A stretch of 64,000 nt of DNA from DASZIT01 sp963709665 (GCA_963709665.1 CAVPWU010000002.1:558001-622000); one strand, 5' to 3'. Numbered from the stretch's first letter, positions 15,521 to 26,709 are shown. Notes: generated from the sequence alone by a model not told the origin. Numbers and translations are program-made.

Positions 15521-16507
15521 TCAGCCGTGCTGCCAGAACCGGTTCCGCAACGACCGCAGGCCGTCGAGGGCCACCCGGTCGAGTCGGGCCACCTCGTCCC
15601 CGTCGAGGCTCCAGCCCAGCGCCCCGGCGTTCTCCTCCGCCTGCTTCCGGTTCTTGGCCCCGGGGATGGGGACGGCGCCCTTGGCCATCACCCAGTTGAG
15701 GGCCACCTGGCTGGGCAGCTTGCCGTCGTGCCGCTCGCCGATGGCCCGGAGCTCGGCCACCACGCCGTCGACCACCTCCATCGGGTGGTTGGAGAACTGG
15801 CGGTTGCCGGGCGGCGGGTGGGCGGCCGAGTACTTGCCGGTGAGGCGCCCCTGGCCGATGGGGGAGTAGGCGAGGGGCAGCACTCCGAGCTCGGCGCAGG
15901 TGGCCAGGAGCCCGCCGGTCTCCGGGGAGCGCCGCAACAGGGAGAACTCGATCTGGTTGGTGGCGAGGGCCAGTCCCCGGCGGGCCAGGGCGCCGGCCAT
16001 GGCCCGGGTCTCCTTGGCCGAGTAGTTGGACACCCCCACCGCCCGGAACAGACCCTCCCGGTGGGCCTCGGCCAGGGCGTCGGCCAGGGCGGCGTGGGAG
16101 CGGAGACTGATCGGCCCGTGCAGCTGGTAGAGGTCGACAGTGGAGCGGCCCAGCCGGGCCAGCGATGCCCGCAGCGACCGCAGGAGGGCGGCCCGCACGT
16201 CGAGCTTCCACGGCGACGGCATGAACTTGGTGGCCAGGACCACCCGGCCCCCCCGCTCCGGGTCGGCGGCCAGCAGCGAGCCGATGATCCGCTCGCTCTC
16301 CCCGCCGCCGTAGACCTCGGCGGTGTCGAAGCAGGTGACGCCGGCGTCGATGGAGGCGTCCCACGCCTCCTCGATGGAGGTCCGGGTGAGGTCGGCGTCG
16401 TAGCCACCCATGCCCCAAGTGGCCCGGTCCCCCCACGCCCAGGTCCCCACCCCGAGGGGCGGGATCGCCACGTCGGTGCCGGCCAGGACGTGGTGGTCGG
16501 GGATCAT
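15521..16507 (-). CDS. Aldo/keto reductase
   Basis: NADPH-dependent (inferred) reduction of an aldehyde or ketone on a (beta/alpha)8 barrel. 328 aa. All four catalytic residues of the family can be placed: D61 and Y66 in FDTAEVYG, K94 in LATKFMPS, H130 in YQLHGP. The C-terminal cofactor region reads PIPGAKNRKQAEENAGALGW, as in the AKR subfamily with PIPGA. The ATG is 6 bases after TACGTT (16519-16514 on this strand), a leaderless layout. It is divergent from the next gene and convergent with the cupin-like gene. Substrate unknown. Confidence 0.9.
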   Translation of the reverse strand: MIPDHHVLAGTDVAIPPLGVGTWAWGDRATWGMGGYDADLTRTSIEEAWDASIDAGVTCFDTAEVYGGGESERIIGSLLAADPERGGRVVLATKFMPSPWKLDVRAALLRSLRASLARLGRSTVDLYQLHGPISLRSHAALADALAEAHREGLFRAVGVSNYSAKETRAMAGALARRGLALATNQIEFSLLRRSPETGGLLATCAELGVLPLAYSPIGQGRLTGKYSAAHPPPGNRQFSNHPMEVVDGVVAELRAIGERHDGKLPSQVALNWVMAKGAVPIPGAKNRKQAEENAGALGWSLDGDEVARLDRVALDGLRSLRNRFWQHG

Positions 16508-16605
16508 CGGACCAACGTACCCGCCGCCCCCGGGCCGGGTCCGGGCGGCCCGGCCCGTGTTCGTCCGATCGACCCCACCGACCGGGGCGCAGGTAGGATG
16601 GGGTC

Positions 16606-18070
16606 ATGACCCCGCCTCCGACCTCTGGTTCGCCGCGCCCGCGCGCATCCGGCGGCGGGAAGCCCTCCCGACCGCCCCGCCCCGGCGGTTCGGCCGGCTC
16701 GGGGAAGGGCACGGGCGGCTCGCGCGGGTCCGGGTCCGGGTCCGGCCAGTCGGGGAGTGGCGGTCGCCGGGCCGACGGATCCGGTCGGACCGGCTCGGGT
16801 GGGCGCTCCGGCGGCACCGGGCGGACCTCCTCGGGGGGAGGCGGCGACCGACCCACCGGCTCCGGGGGCCGCTCGTCGTCGGGCGCCGGCGGGTCGCGGT
16901 CGGGCAGCTCGGGCTACCAGGGCAGCCGGGGCGCTGCCGCCGGCGGCACCGGGCGCTCCTCGGGTGGATCGGGCCGCTCCGGCGGACCGTCCTCGTCGAC
17001 CGGCCGCCCGCCGGCCCGCACGCCGGTCACCCGCAAGGGGTGGGGGAGCGTGGCCCGGCGGGGCGCCAGCGTGGTCCGCGAGGGGATCGAGCACGGCCCC
17101 GACCAGGACACCCCGGAAGGCCGCCGGCGGTCCCGCCGCCGGACCGACGAGTTCGTCCCCGAGCAGTGGGTCCAGGAGGACCGCAACCCCAAGGGTGCGG
17201 CCTCCCTGCGCCGCCCCGGCCCACCGGTCGGTGGCGGCCCCGGCCGAGCTGCCCGCCCGACATCGCCAACGAGCTGGCCTCGGCGGCCGGCCCGGACTGG
17301 AGCCACCTCCGGGAGCGGATGACCGAGCGGATGGCGGCCGGTATCGGGGCCTACGAGCGGGAGCGGTACCGGGACGCCTCCCGCATCCTGAAGACGGTGG
17401 CGGACGCCGTCCCCAACGCCCCGTCGGTGCGGGAGCTGCTCGCCCTCAGCCAGTACCACCAGGGCTACTGGAAGGCCGCCCTGGTCAACCTGGAGATGTT
17501 CGCCACCCTCACCGGCTCGGTCGACCAGCACCCGGTGCGGATGGACTGCCAGCGGGCCCTGGGCCGGCCCCGAGCGGGTGGAGGATCTCTTCACCGAGCT
17601 CCGCCACGGGTCGCCCGACCCGGAGGTCCTCTCCGAGGGCCGGCTGGTGCTGGCCGGGACCCGGGCCGACACCGGCGACCTGGCCGGGGCCATCGCCCTG
17701 CTGGTGGACGCCGGCGCCGGCCGCCTGGTCCGCAATCCCGGCCGAGCGGCACCTGCGGCAGTGGTACGTGCTGGGTGACCTGATGGAGCGGTCGGGGGAC
17801 GTGCCCAAGGCCCGGGAGCTGTTCCTCCGGGTGGCCACCGTCGACCCCGAGGCCTACGACGTCGCCCAGCGCCTCGACTCCCTGGGGCCCCCCACCCGGG
17901 CCCGGCGCACCCCCCGGACGACGCCCGCCGCCGGCGGCCGAGCCGGGGCTTCCCGGGGCCCGACCACCGCCGGTAGGCTCACGCGCTCATGGACCTCGCA
18001 TCGATCCTCGGCGACGAAGCCGACTCGCTCCTCAACCACCGGGCCACCGCCTTCCCCTCCGAGCTGCTGA
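16606..18070 (+). pseudogene. Gly/Ser-rich TPR-like protein, broken by three or more frameshifts
   Basis: Residues 1-150 are low-complexity Gly/Ser/Arg. The conserved part begins near 17260 and reads as TPR-like helices: IANELASAAGPDWSHLRERM, then RYRDASRILKTVADAVPNAPSVRELLALSQYHQGYWKAALVNLEMF, EDLFTELRHGSPDPEVLSEG, and RQWYVLGDLMERSGDVPKARELFLRV. These lie in three different frames. The breaks are a missing base near 17251-17261, an extra C in CCCC at about 17568-17571, and an extra C near 17737-17739. All are in C runs and the codon bias continues on both sides, so sequence error is more likely than decay. The end is uncertain: the last frame runs to 18070, inside fba, while another frame stops at TAG 17974-17976. 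The ATG is 6 bases after TAGGAT (16594-16599). Confidence 0.6.
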
Positions 18071-19041
18071 CCCTCCCCGGACCGGACCACTTCGACGACG
18101 TGTTCCTCGTACTCCGACCGCTCGCCGACCGTGCTGCGGAACCTGGGGACCGTCTACAGCACCGGGCGCCTGGGCGGGCACCGGCTACCTCTCCATCCTC
18201 CCGGTCGACCAGGGCATCGAGCACTCGGCCGCCGCCAGCTTCGCCAAGGTCCCCGAGTACTTCGATCCCGGCCCGGCTCTGCGACCTGGCCGTCGCCGCC
18301 GACTGCAATGCCATCGCCACCACGCTGGGCGGGCTGGGCATCGTCTCCCGCCGGTACGTGCACAAGATCCCGTTCATCGTCAAGCTCAACCACAACGACT
18401 TCCTCAACTACCCCAACACCTACGACCAGGTGATGTTCGGGCAGGCCCAGCAGGCCGCCGACCTCGGGGCCATGGGCGTGGGGGCCACCATCTACTTCGG
18501 GTCCGAGGGCGCCGACCGGCAGATCGTCGAGGTGTCCAAGGCGTTCGCCGAGGCCCACCGGCTGGGGATGTTCACCGTCCTGTGGTGCTACCTGCGCAAC
18601 AGCGCCTTCAAGCAGGGCGACATCGACTACCACCTGTCCGCCGACCTCACCGGCCAGGCCAACCACCTGGGCGTGACCATCGAGGCGGACATCATCAAGC
18701 AGAAGCAGCCGGAGAACAACGGCGGGTACAACGCCCTGCAGTTCGGGAAGACCGACCCCCTGGTCTACAGCCAGCTGACCACCGACCACCCCATCGACCT
18801 GACCCGCTGGCAGGTGGTCAACTGCTACGCCGGGCGGGTGGGGCTGATCAACTCGGGCGGCGAGTCCAAGGGGAGCGACGACCTGGCCCAGGCGGTGCGC
18901 ACCGCCGTGATCAACAAGCGGGCCGGCGGTGCCGGGCTGATCGTGGGACGGAAGGCGTTCCAGCGGCCCATGGCCGATGGGGTGGAGCTCATCCATGCCA
19001 TCCAGGACGTCTATCTCGACCCGGACGTCACCATCGCCTGA
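17989..19041 (+). pseudogene. fbaB: Class I fructose-bisphosphate aldolase (FbaB/DhnA type), three single-base insertions
   Basis: Cleaves fructose-1,6-bisphosphate through a Schiff-base lysine (glycolysis/gluconeogenesis). Repaired length ~350 aa, normal for FbaB. The intact C-terminal part from about 18270 shows ADCNAIATTLGGLGIVSRRYVHKIPFIVKLNHND, ENNGGYNALQFGKTDPLVYS and AGGAGLIVGRKAFQRP (lysine-containing end of the barrel). The N-terminal third is split over three frames: an extra A near 18111, an extra G in GGCGGG near 18172-18179, and an extra C near 18267-18269. Joining them restores PVDQGIEHSAAASFAKVPEYFDP, a hallmark of the family. Together with the broken upstream gene this points to a local sequence-quality problem rather than real loss. 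Confidence 0.8.
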
Positions 19042-19044
19042 TCC

Positions 19045-19064
19045 GGGCGACCGGGCCGTCGCCC
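19045..19064 (+). terminator. Possible terminator after aldolase gene
   Basis: 7-bp perfect hairpin GGGCGAC, 6-base loop, GTCGCCC, starting 4 bases after the fba stop. No T run. Confidence 0.4.
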
Positions 19065-19103
19065 GCCGGCGGCCCCCTCTGCCCGTCGGCGGGGCACCGG
19101 CAG

Positions 19104-19109
19104 TAGACT
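19104..19109 (+). promoter_or_regulatory. Candidate -10 box for korAB
   Basis: TAGACT in the gap before korA; start expected near 19116, leaving a ~120-base untranslated leader. No clear -35 is seen. Confidence 0.3.
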
Positions 19110-19237
19110 GGGTGGGCTGGGGCCACCTGGGGCGTGGAGTAGGGTCCTATCGATTTTGGACGACAGGGCGCCGAGTCACCCGCCGGCGACCCTCACGCCG
19201 GGCCGGCCTGGCTGCGGCGGTAGGACGAAGGAGCACG

Positions 19238-21195
19238 GTGTCTGACACCTCGACGAACGACCATCCCTCCCAACTACTCGACCGCGTGGTCATCCGGTTC
19301 GCCGGCGACTCCGGCGACGGGATGCAGCTGGCGGGGGACCGGTTCACCACCTCCTCCGCCCTGCTCGGCAACGACCTGGCCACCTTCCCCGACTTCCCGG
19401 CCGAGATCCGGGCGCCGGCCGGCACCCTGGCCGGGGTGTCCGCCTTTCAGGTGCACATCTCCGACCACTCGATCTCCACGCCGGGTGACGCCCCCAACGT
19501 GCTGGTGGCCATGAACCCGGCCGCCCTCAAGGCCAACCTCGACATCCTGCCGCCCGGCGCCACCATCATCGCCAACGTGGACGCCTTCGAGGAGCGGAAC
19601 CTGGCCAAGGCCGGCTACGAGGCCAGCCCCCTCTCCGACGGCAGCCTGTCGGCCTACACCGTCTACGAGGTCCCCATGACCTCCATCACCACCGAGGTCT
19701 CCAAGGACGCCGGCGTCAAGCCCCGTGACGCCGAGCGGTCCAAGAACTTCTTCGCCCTGGGCCTGATCAGCTGGCTCTACACCCGACCCCTCGAGGCCAC
19801 CGCCTCCTGGGTGGAGGAGAAGTACGCCGGCAAGCCCCTGGTCAAGGAGGCCAACCTCCGCGCCCTCCGGGCCGGCTTCCACTTCGGGGAGACCGCCGAG
19901 CTGTTCGAGTCCTCCTACGAGGTCCGGCCGGCCGAGCTGGAGCCCGGTGAGTACGTCAACATCACCGGCAACACCGCCACCGCCTGGGGCCTGATCGCCG
20001 CCGCCGCCCAGAGTGGCCTGCCCCTCTTCCTCGGCACCTACCCGATCACCCCCGCCTCCGACATCCTCCACGAGCTCTCCAAGCACAAGGAGTTCGGCGT
20101 GCGGACCTTCCAGGCCGAGGACGAGATCGCCGGCATCGGCGCCGCCCTGGGGGCCTCCTTCGGGGGCGCCCTGGGGGTCACCACCACCTCCGGCCCCGGC
20201 GTCGACCTGAAGTCGGAGACCATCGGCCTGGCCATCAACCTCGAGCTGCCCCTGCTGATCATCGACGTCCAGCGGGGCGGACCCTCCACCGGCCTGCCCA
20301 CCAAGACCGAGCAGGCCGACCTCCTCCACGCCATGTACGGGCGCCACGGCGAGGCGCCGGTGCCCATCGTGGCGGCCAAGACCCCCTCCCACTGCTTCGA
20401 GGCCACCCTCGAGGCGGTCCGGCTGGCCGTCAAGTACCGGACCCCGGTCATCCTGCTCTCCGACGGCTACCTGGCCAACGGGACGGAGCCCTGGCGTCTG
20501 CCCGAGATCGAGGACCTCCCCACCATCGACCCCGACTTCGCCACCGGCCCCAACCACGTCGACGAGGACGGCCACGACGAGTTCTGGCCCTACCTCCGTG
20601 ACGAGGACACCCTGGCCCGGCCGTGGGCCCCCCCGGGACTCGCCGGCCTCGAGCACCGCATCGGCGGCCTCGAGAAGCAGGACGGCTCCGGCAACGTCAA
20701 CTACGACGGCGCCAACCACGAGCGGATGACCCGGCTGCGGGCGGCCAAGATCGCCGGCATCGCCACCGACATCCCGCCCACCGCGGTGGACGACCCCGAC
20801 GGCGACGCCGAGGTGCTGGTCCTGGGCTGGGGCTCCACCTACGGTGCCATCGCCGCCGGCGTGCAGCGGACCCGGGCCCGCGGCCACCACGTGGCCCAGG
20901 CCCACCTGGTCCACCTCAACCCCTTCCCGGCCGACCTCGGCGAGGTGCTGAAGCGGTACCGGAAGGTCCTGGTGCCCGAAGTCAACCTCGGCCAGCTCAG
21001 CCGGTTGCTCCGGGCCGAGTACCTGGTCGACGTGGTCTCCTTCACCCAGCTGCGGGGAATCCCGTTCCGGGCCGCCGCCCTGGAGTCCGCCATCCTCGAA
21101 CTGCTCAATGCCGACGGCGTCGGATCGGTCCCCGGCGACCCCACCGTCGGGGCCGCCACCCCCGACCAGCCGGCCAACGGAAAGGTGGACCACTG

Positions 21196-21196
<1 letters not shown>
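19238..21196 (+). CDS. korA: 2-oxoacid:ferredoxin oxidoreductase, alpha subunit (fused gamma-alpha)
   Basis: With KorB, oxidatively decarboxylates 2-oxoglutarate (or another 2-oxoacid) to its CoA ester, reducing ferredoxin. 652 aa from GTG 19238, preceded by GAAGGAG. Domain order: gamma domain first (residues ~10-190, FAGDSGDGMQLAGDR and EIRAPAGTLAGVSAFQVH), then the pyrimidine-binding alpha domain (GNTATAWGLIAAAAQSGLPLFLGTYPITPASDILHELSK, QAEDEIAGIGAALGASFGG, TTSGPGVDLKSE), then the C-terminal transketolase-like domain. This gamma-alpha fusion is the actinobacterial KOR form. The stop overlaps the korB start by one base. Oxygen-tolerant KOR replaces or supplements 2-oxoglutarate dehydrogenase in the TCA cycle of related bacteria. 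Confidence 0.93.
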
Positions 21197-22257
<1,061 letters not shown>

Positions 22258-22267
22258 CCCCTCCGCC

Positions 22268-22819
22268 GTGCCCACCTTCGTGGCCCTGCTGCGCGGGGTG
22301 AACGTGGGGGGTCGGACGCTGCCCATGGTGGACCTCCGGACCCTGGTCGAGGGCCTGGGGTGCACCGGGGTGCGCACCTACGTCCAGAGCGGCAACGTGG
22401 TCTTCGAGGGGTCGGGTACCCCGGCCGCCCTGGCCGCCGGGCTGGCCCAGGCCATCGCCGCCGACCGGGGCTTCGAGGTGCCGGTGATCGTCCGTCGGGC
22501 CGGGGACCTGGCCCGGACGGTGGCGGCCAACCCGTTCGTGGCCGAGGGCCTCGACCCCGACGCCGAGCCCCGGCTCTTCCACGTCACCTTCCTGGGGGCG
22601 TCGCCCGACCCGGCGGCGGTGGCCGAGCTGGTGGCGGCCACCCGGCCCCACCATCCCGACACCTTCCGGTGGCAGGGAACCGACATCTACCTCCACATCC
22701 CCGGCGGCTACGGCGAGACCAAGCTCACCAACGCCCTGTTCGAGAGGCGGCTGGGGGTGCCGGCCACCACCCGCAACTGGCGGACCGTCACCACCCTGGC
22801 CTCCATGGCCGCCGGCTGA
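22268..22819 (+). CDS. DUF1697 family protein
   Basis: 183 aa, GTG start 10 bases after korB. Matches the DUF1697 family by the opening FVALLRGVNVGGRTLPMVDLRTLVEGLG, then TYVQSGNVVF and the C-terminal ERRLGVPATTRNWRTVTTLASM. No function is established for the family. It is co-directional with korAB and may be read through from that operon, but nothing links it to the same pathway. It is convergent with the LLM oxidoreductase gene (7-base gap). Confidence 0.88.
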   Translation: MPTFVALLRGVNVGGRTLPMVDLRTLVEGLGCTGVRTYVQSGNVVFEGSGTPAALAAGLAQAIAADRGFEVPVIVRRAGDLARTVAANPFVAEGLDPDAEPRLFHVTFLGASPDPAAVAELVAATRPHHPDTFRWQGTDIYLHIPGGYGETKLTNALFERRLGVPATTRNWRTVTTLASMAAG

Positions 22820-22826
22820 GCGCCCG

Positions 22827-23876
22827 TCAGTCGGCCAGGCGGCGGACGGTCTCGATGAGGTCGACCGCCCGCTGGTCCCCCAGGGGCACCGGTGCCACCT
22901 GCAGGTGGGTGACCCCCGCCTCGGCGAAGGCGGCGATCCGCTCGGCCACGAACGACTCCGGCCCGCACAGGGAGGTCAGCTCGAGCAGCTCGTCGGGGAT
23001 GGCCGCCTCGGCCTCCGTCTTCTTGCCGGCCAGATAGAGGTCCTGGATGGTCTCGGCCGCCTCCCCGTAGCCGGAGCGGACGGCCACGTCGTTGTAGAAG
23101 TTCTTCCCCTTCGCCCCCATGCCCCCGATGTAGAGCGCCAGGACGCCCCGGGTCCGCTCCCGGACGGCCCGGACGTCGTCCCCCTCGCCGATCGCCAGGA
23201 CGCCCCCGGTGCTGATCATGAGGGGTCCGAGCGCCGGGTCCCGGCGGGAGGCCCCCTCGTCGAGGGCGGTGCCCCAGACGTCCTTCACCTTCTCGGGGAC
23301 GAAGATCATGGGGAGCCACCCGTCGGCCACCTCGGCGGTCATCGCCACGTTGCGCTCGCCGAGGGAGGCCACCCACACCGGGATGGAGGACCGGACCGGC
23401 CGGCCGATGATCTTGAGCGGCTTGCCCAGCCCGGTCCCCTGGTCGGCGGGGAGCGGCAGGGTGTACTGGGACCCCTCGTAGCTGAGGGGCTCCTGGCGGG
23501 CCCAGACCTTGCGGCAGATGTCGATGATCTCGCGGGTACGACCGATGGGGGCGGTGTACGGGACCCCGTGCCACCCCTCGATGACCTGGGGGCCCGACGC
23601 CCCCAGTCCCAGGTGGAACCGGCCCCCGGACAGGGAGTCGATCCCCGCCGCCGTCATGGCGATCAGGGCCGGGGTGCGGGAGTAGATGGGGAGGATGGCC
23701 GAACCGATCTCCACCCGTTCGGTGAGGGCGGCCAGGTAGCCCAACTGGCTGGGGGCGTCGAGGCCGTAGGCCTCCGCCACCCACACCAGGTCGAGTCCGG
23801 CCTGCTCGAGCTCCACCACCTGGGCGGCCGACTCCCGGAAGCCCCCGGAGTAGCTGAGCATGGTGCTGATCTTCAT
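22827..23876 (-). CDS. LLM-class F420-dependent oxidoreductase
   Basis: Luciferase-like TIM-barrel oxidoreductase, 349 aa, of the type that uses coenzyme F420 in actinobacteria (cofactor inferred from family). Seen: start MKISTMLSYSGGF, LVWVAEAYGLDAPSQLGYLAALTERVEIGSAILPIYSRTPALIAMTAAGIDSLSGGRFHLGLGASGPQVIEGWHG, which is the diagnostic N-terminal half, and a C-terminal AEAGVTHLQVAPVP. Substrate unknown. It stands alone between convergent DUF1697 and the propeller lipoprotein gene. Confidence 0.9.
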   Translation of the reverse strand: MKISTMLSYSGGFRESAAQVVELEQAGLDLVWVAEAYGLDAPSQLGYLAALTERVEIGSAILPIYSRTPALIAMTAAGIDSLSGGRFHLGLGASGPQVIEGWHGVPYTAPIGRTREIIDICRKVWARQEPLSYEGSQYTLPLPADQGTGLGKPLKIIGRPVRSSIPVWVASLGERNVAMTAEVADGWLPMIFVPEKVKDVWGTALDEGASRRDPALGPLMISTGGVLAIGEGDDVRAVRERTRGVLALYIGGMGAKGKNFYNDVAVRSGYGEAAETIQDLYLAGKKTEAEAAIPDELLELTSLCGPESFVAERIAAFAEAGVTHLQVAPVPLGDQRAVDLIETVRRLAD

Positions 23877-23930
23877 CGGTTCTCCCTGGCGGTCGGGCCG
23901 GAGCAGCCGGCGGGCCGATCGCCACGATAC

Positions 23931-25214
23931 CTATCCGGTGGCGGGGGTGGTGACGGGAGGGGCGGTGCTCGGAGTCGTCACCGGGGTGACGGCCGAGGGG
24001 TCGGAGGTGGTGTACTCCCCGTCACCGGAGATGACCATGCAGAAGCGGGTGGCGGTGCAGTCCACCGAGGTGCCGAGGACGGCGTACTCGGAGGGGGCAG
24101 GCAGCACCCGGACCGGCGCCGACCAGGTCGAGCCGTCGAAGGTCAGTACCGACCCGGTGGTGTCGGCGGCCACGCAGTAGTCGGGGGTCGGGCAGGAGAC
24201 GGCGTCGAGCACCGCTCCGGGGTCGATGGCGGTCGGGGTCGACCACCCTCCCGTCCCGTTCCGGTAGGAGAGGTCGGGACCACTGACCAGTGCGCACAGG
24301 GTGGGTGTGGAGCACGACACCGCGGCACCGTGGGGGTCGGTGCCCAGGATCCACGGGCTGGGCTCCTGGGACCAGGCGGTGCCGTTCCAGTCGAGGACGG
24401 TGGTGCCGACCACCGCCACGCACGAGGTGGTGGTCGGGCAGGACACCCCGACCCGGCCCTGGCTGTAGAGGGCGGTGGTGGTGCCGCCGGGAGCGGCCGT
24501 CCCGAACGCCTGGGGGGTCAACCACGAACCGTGGCGCCAGGCATCGGCGGTGCCGGTGTTGGTCACGATGGCGCAGAAGGTGGGAGTCGGGCAGGACACC
24601 GCGGCGCTGCGGGAGCCGGGGTGCCCCGGCCCGGGGTCGGCGGGGTTGGGGGGCAGGGCGGCGGCGGTGGGGAGCGTGGCCGGGGCGATCCAGTTGGTCC
24701 CGTCCCCGTTGGTCACGTCGCCGGCGCCGTCGACGATCACGCAGAACGGCCCGGAGGTACAGGTGACGGCGGGCATCACCGGCCAGGTGCCGGAGGGGGA
24801 GGTGGGGGCCGGGTCGTAGGTGCTCGGCTGCGACCACGTCTCGCCGTCCCAGGACTCGGTCAGGCCGGCCCCGGCGGTCTGGGTGGCGTCGGCCTGGTTG
24901 GCCCCGCCCCCGGCGGCGATGCAGTAGGTGTCGGAGAGGCAGGAGACCGAGGTGACCCCGCCGCCCGGCGGTAGCGAGGCGATCGGCGCCGTCCAGCCGG
25001 CCACCGCCGGGATGGAGGGCGGGTCCGTGGTGGGAGGGCTGGCCGGCACCGGGACGGTGGTCGGGGTGGTGGTGGACGGCGGGGCCGGCGTGGTGGCCTG
25101 GACGATCGGCTGGCGGGCCACCACCGGCTGGCGGGCGGCGGTGTTGCCGCAGGCGGCCAGGGCCACGGCGACCAGGGCGCAGACGGCGAGCACCGCGGGT
25201 CGGCTTCGTCGCAC
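23931..25214 (-). CDS. Secreted lipoprotein with seven CxxxxxC repeats, probable beta-propeller
   Basis: 427 aa. The N terminus is a signal peptide ending in a lipobox (ALAAC, C22), so the mature protein should be a membrane-anchored lipoprotein. A Thr/Pro linker (about 40-70) leads to a domain with seven copies of a 40-60-residue unit. Each unit has a VSC-x5-C pair: C92/98, C152/158, C208/214, C259/265, C301/307, C341/347 and C386/392. Six are followed by a hydrophobic strand, then (D/N)G..W(S/I/L)..P. The missing seventh W strand is supplied by AGWTAPI at residues 72-78, before the first unit. This closes the ring as in a seven-bladed propeller. Family not recognised by name; function unknown, perhaps ligand or protein binding outside the cell. 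A Thr/Pro tail ends the protein. Confidence 0.75.
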   Translation of the reverse strand: MRRSRPAVLAVCALVAVALAACGNTAARQPVVARQPIVQATTPAPPSTTTPTTVPVPASPPTTDPPSIPAVAGWTAPIASLPPGGGVTSVSCLSDTYCIAAGGGANQADATQTAGAGLTESWDGETWSQPSTYDPAPTSPSGTWPVMPAVTCTSGPFCVIVDGAGDVTNGDGTNWIAPATLPTAAALPPNPADPGPGHPGSRSAAVSCPTPTFCAIVTNTGTADAWRHGSWLTPQAFGTAAPGGTTTALYSQGRVGVSCPTTTSCVAVVGTTVLDWNGTAWSQEPSPWILGTDPHGAAVSCSTPTLCALVSGPDLSYRNGTGGWSTPTAIDPGAVLDAVSCPTPDYCVAADTTGSVLTFDGSTWSAPVRVLPAPSEYAVLGTSVDCTATRFCMVISGDGEYTTSDPSAVTPVTTPSTAPPVTTPATG

Positions 25215-25338
25215 GCTGCCCCCTTTGCCCCTCTCGCCCCTGCACGGCGTCGGAGCCCGCCCTCTACGGGTTCCGCACCGTCAAGGCTACCGACCCGGGG
25301 AGCCGGATCCAAGCGCGGGGCCCGGAACTCCGGCCGGT

Positions 25339-26532
25339 TCAGCCCTCCAGGGTGCGGAAGACCATCCCGGTGCGGGGCTTGGGGTGGAAGTAGGTGGTCT
25401 TGGGGGGCATCTGCCGACCCGCCCGGGCCCACTCGGCGATCTGGTCGACGGCCACGGGGCGGAGGAGCACGACGGCCTGGGCACGCTCGGCGAGGACCGC
25501 CTCGGCGGCGTCCTGCCACCGGTGGTGGAACTCGAGCTCGTGGTCGGGCAGCTCGGCGATGACCAGCGCCACCATCGACGAGTCGAGGGGGGAGCCGGCC
25601 GCCTCCGGCGTCCCGTCCTTGGGCGACAGCAGCCAGGCCCCCGAGGGCATCACCAGGGCCAGGGCCGACGACTCCCCGAGGGCGGCGATGTTGCGGGCGG
25701 TGGGCTCGCCCACCCGGGTGACGTCGAACCACGAGGAGAAGGCGTCCACCAGGTCGAGCCCGTCGGGGAGCCCGGAGAGGGCCCGGTGGTAGGCGCCCAC
25801 CTGCAGCTGGTCCTCGGCCAGCTCGACCACCAGGGCGAGGAGGAGGTCGGCCCCGGGCCGGGAGGCGCCGGTGGGTGACGGCTCGTCGCGGTAGGCCACG
25901 GCGGTCTCGAACCGGTGGTGTCCGTCCGCCAGGACCAGCGGGTTGGCGGCCACCGCCGCCCCCACCTTCTCGAGGACTTCCGGCGCTTCCAGCACCCAGA
26001 GCTGGTGGAGGACCCCGTCGTGGTCGGTGGCGGTGGCGTCGGGCGGGGCCTCCGGCTCGAAAGCGGCGGTCAGGCCGGGGGTGAGGGAGAGCCCCCACAC
26101 CGGGGAGAGGTTGGCGCCGGTGGCCCGGAGGAGGTCGAGGCGGTCGCTCTTGGGCTTGGGCAGCGTCTGCTCGTGGGGGAGGATCCCGGCGGCGCTGGCC
26201 GGGTCGATGCCCAGCGCCCCGATCACCCCGGTGGTGGTCCGCCCCTCCGGGGTGGTCATCCGGTAGGCGTAGAGCCGGGGTCCCGGATCGGCCACCAGGG
26301 TGCCGGCCTCGATCCACTCCCGCAGCAGGACGGCGGCATGCTGGTACCGGTCGAGCCCCTCCCGGTGGTCGGGCTCGGGGAGCTCGATGCGGACGGCGTT
26401 GGCGCTGTGCTGGCGGGCCAGGCGCTCGCGTTCGGGCCCGTCGATCACGTCGTAGGGCGGCGCGATCACCATCGACAGGTCCACTTTCCGGGCGTCGTAC
26501 CGGAGTCCGGCGAACGGTTCGAACCTGGGCAT
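25339..26532 (-). CDS. DUF1015 family protein
   Basis: 397 aa from ATG 26532; a TTG four codons upstream is the only other near start. Family features: FEPFAGLRYDARKVDLSMVIAPPYDVID at the N terminus, TTGVIGALGID, PHEQTLPKPKSDRLDLLRATGANLSPVWGL, LADGHHRFETAVAYRDE (the conserved HHR segment) and a C-terminal PKPRTGMVFRTLE. Some members of this family are described as free-serine kinases (SerK), but whether this one is cannot be told here. It precedes the lipoprotein gene on the same strand with a 124-base gap. Confidence 0.88.
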   Translation of the reverse strand: MPRFEPFAGLRYDARKVDLSMVIAPPYDVIDGPERERLARQHSANAVRIELPEPDHREGLDRYQHAAVLLREWIEAGTLVADPGPRLYAYRMTTPEGRTTTGVIGALGIDPASAAGILPHEQTLPKPKSDRLDLLRATGANLSPVWGLSLTPGLTAAFEPEAPPDATATDHDGVLHQLWVLEAPEVLEKVGAAVAANPLVLADGHHRFETAVAYRDEPSPTGASRPGADLLLALVVELAEDQLQVGAYHRALSGLPDGLDLVDAFSSWFDVTRVGEPTARNIAALGESSALALVMPSGAWLLSPKDGTPEAAGSPLDSSMVALVIAELPDHELEFHHRWQDAAEAVLAERAQAVVLLRPVAVDQIAEWARAGRQMPPKTTYFHPKPRTGMVFRTLEG

Positions 26533-26709
26533 GGCCCACAGCAAAGCACAGCCACCGGCGACCGAGGACGGGCGGCCGCGCCGGGTGGCGGACCCTCGAC
26601 GGACGGCGGGCTAAGACTGGGGTCGTGGCGGTGACCCTCTCCCCGGCGGACGGCCCGCACCCCCTCCGCTCCGTCCCGGGGGGGACCGTCGGCCCGTCGG
26701 CCGTCCGGG

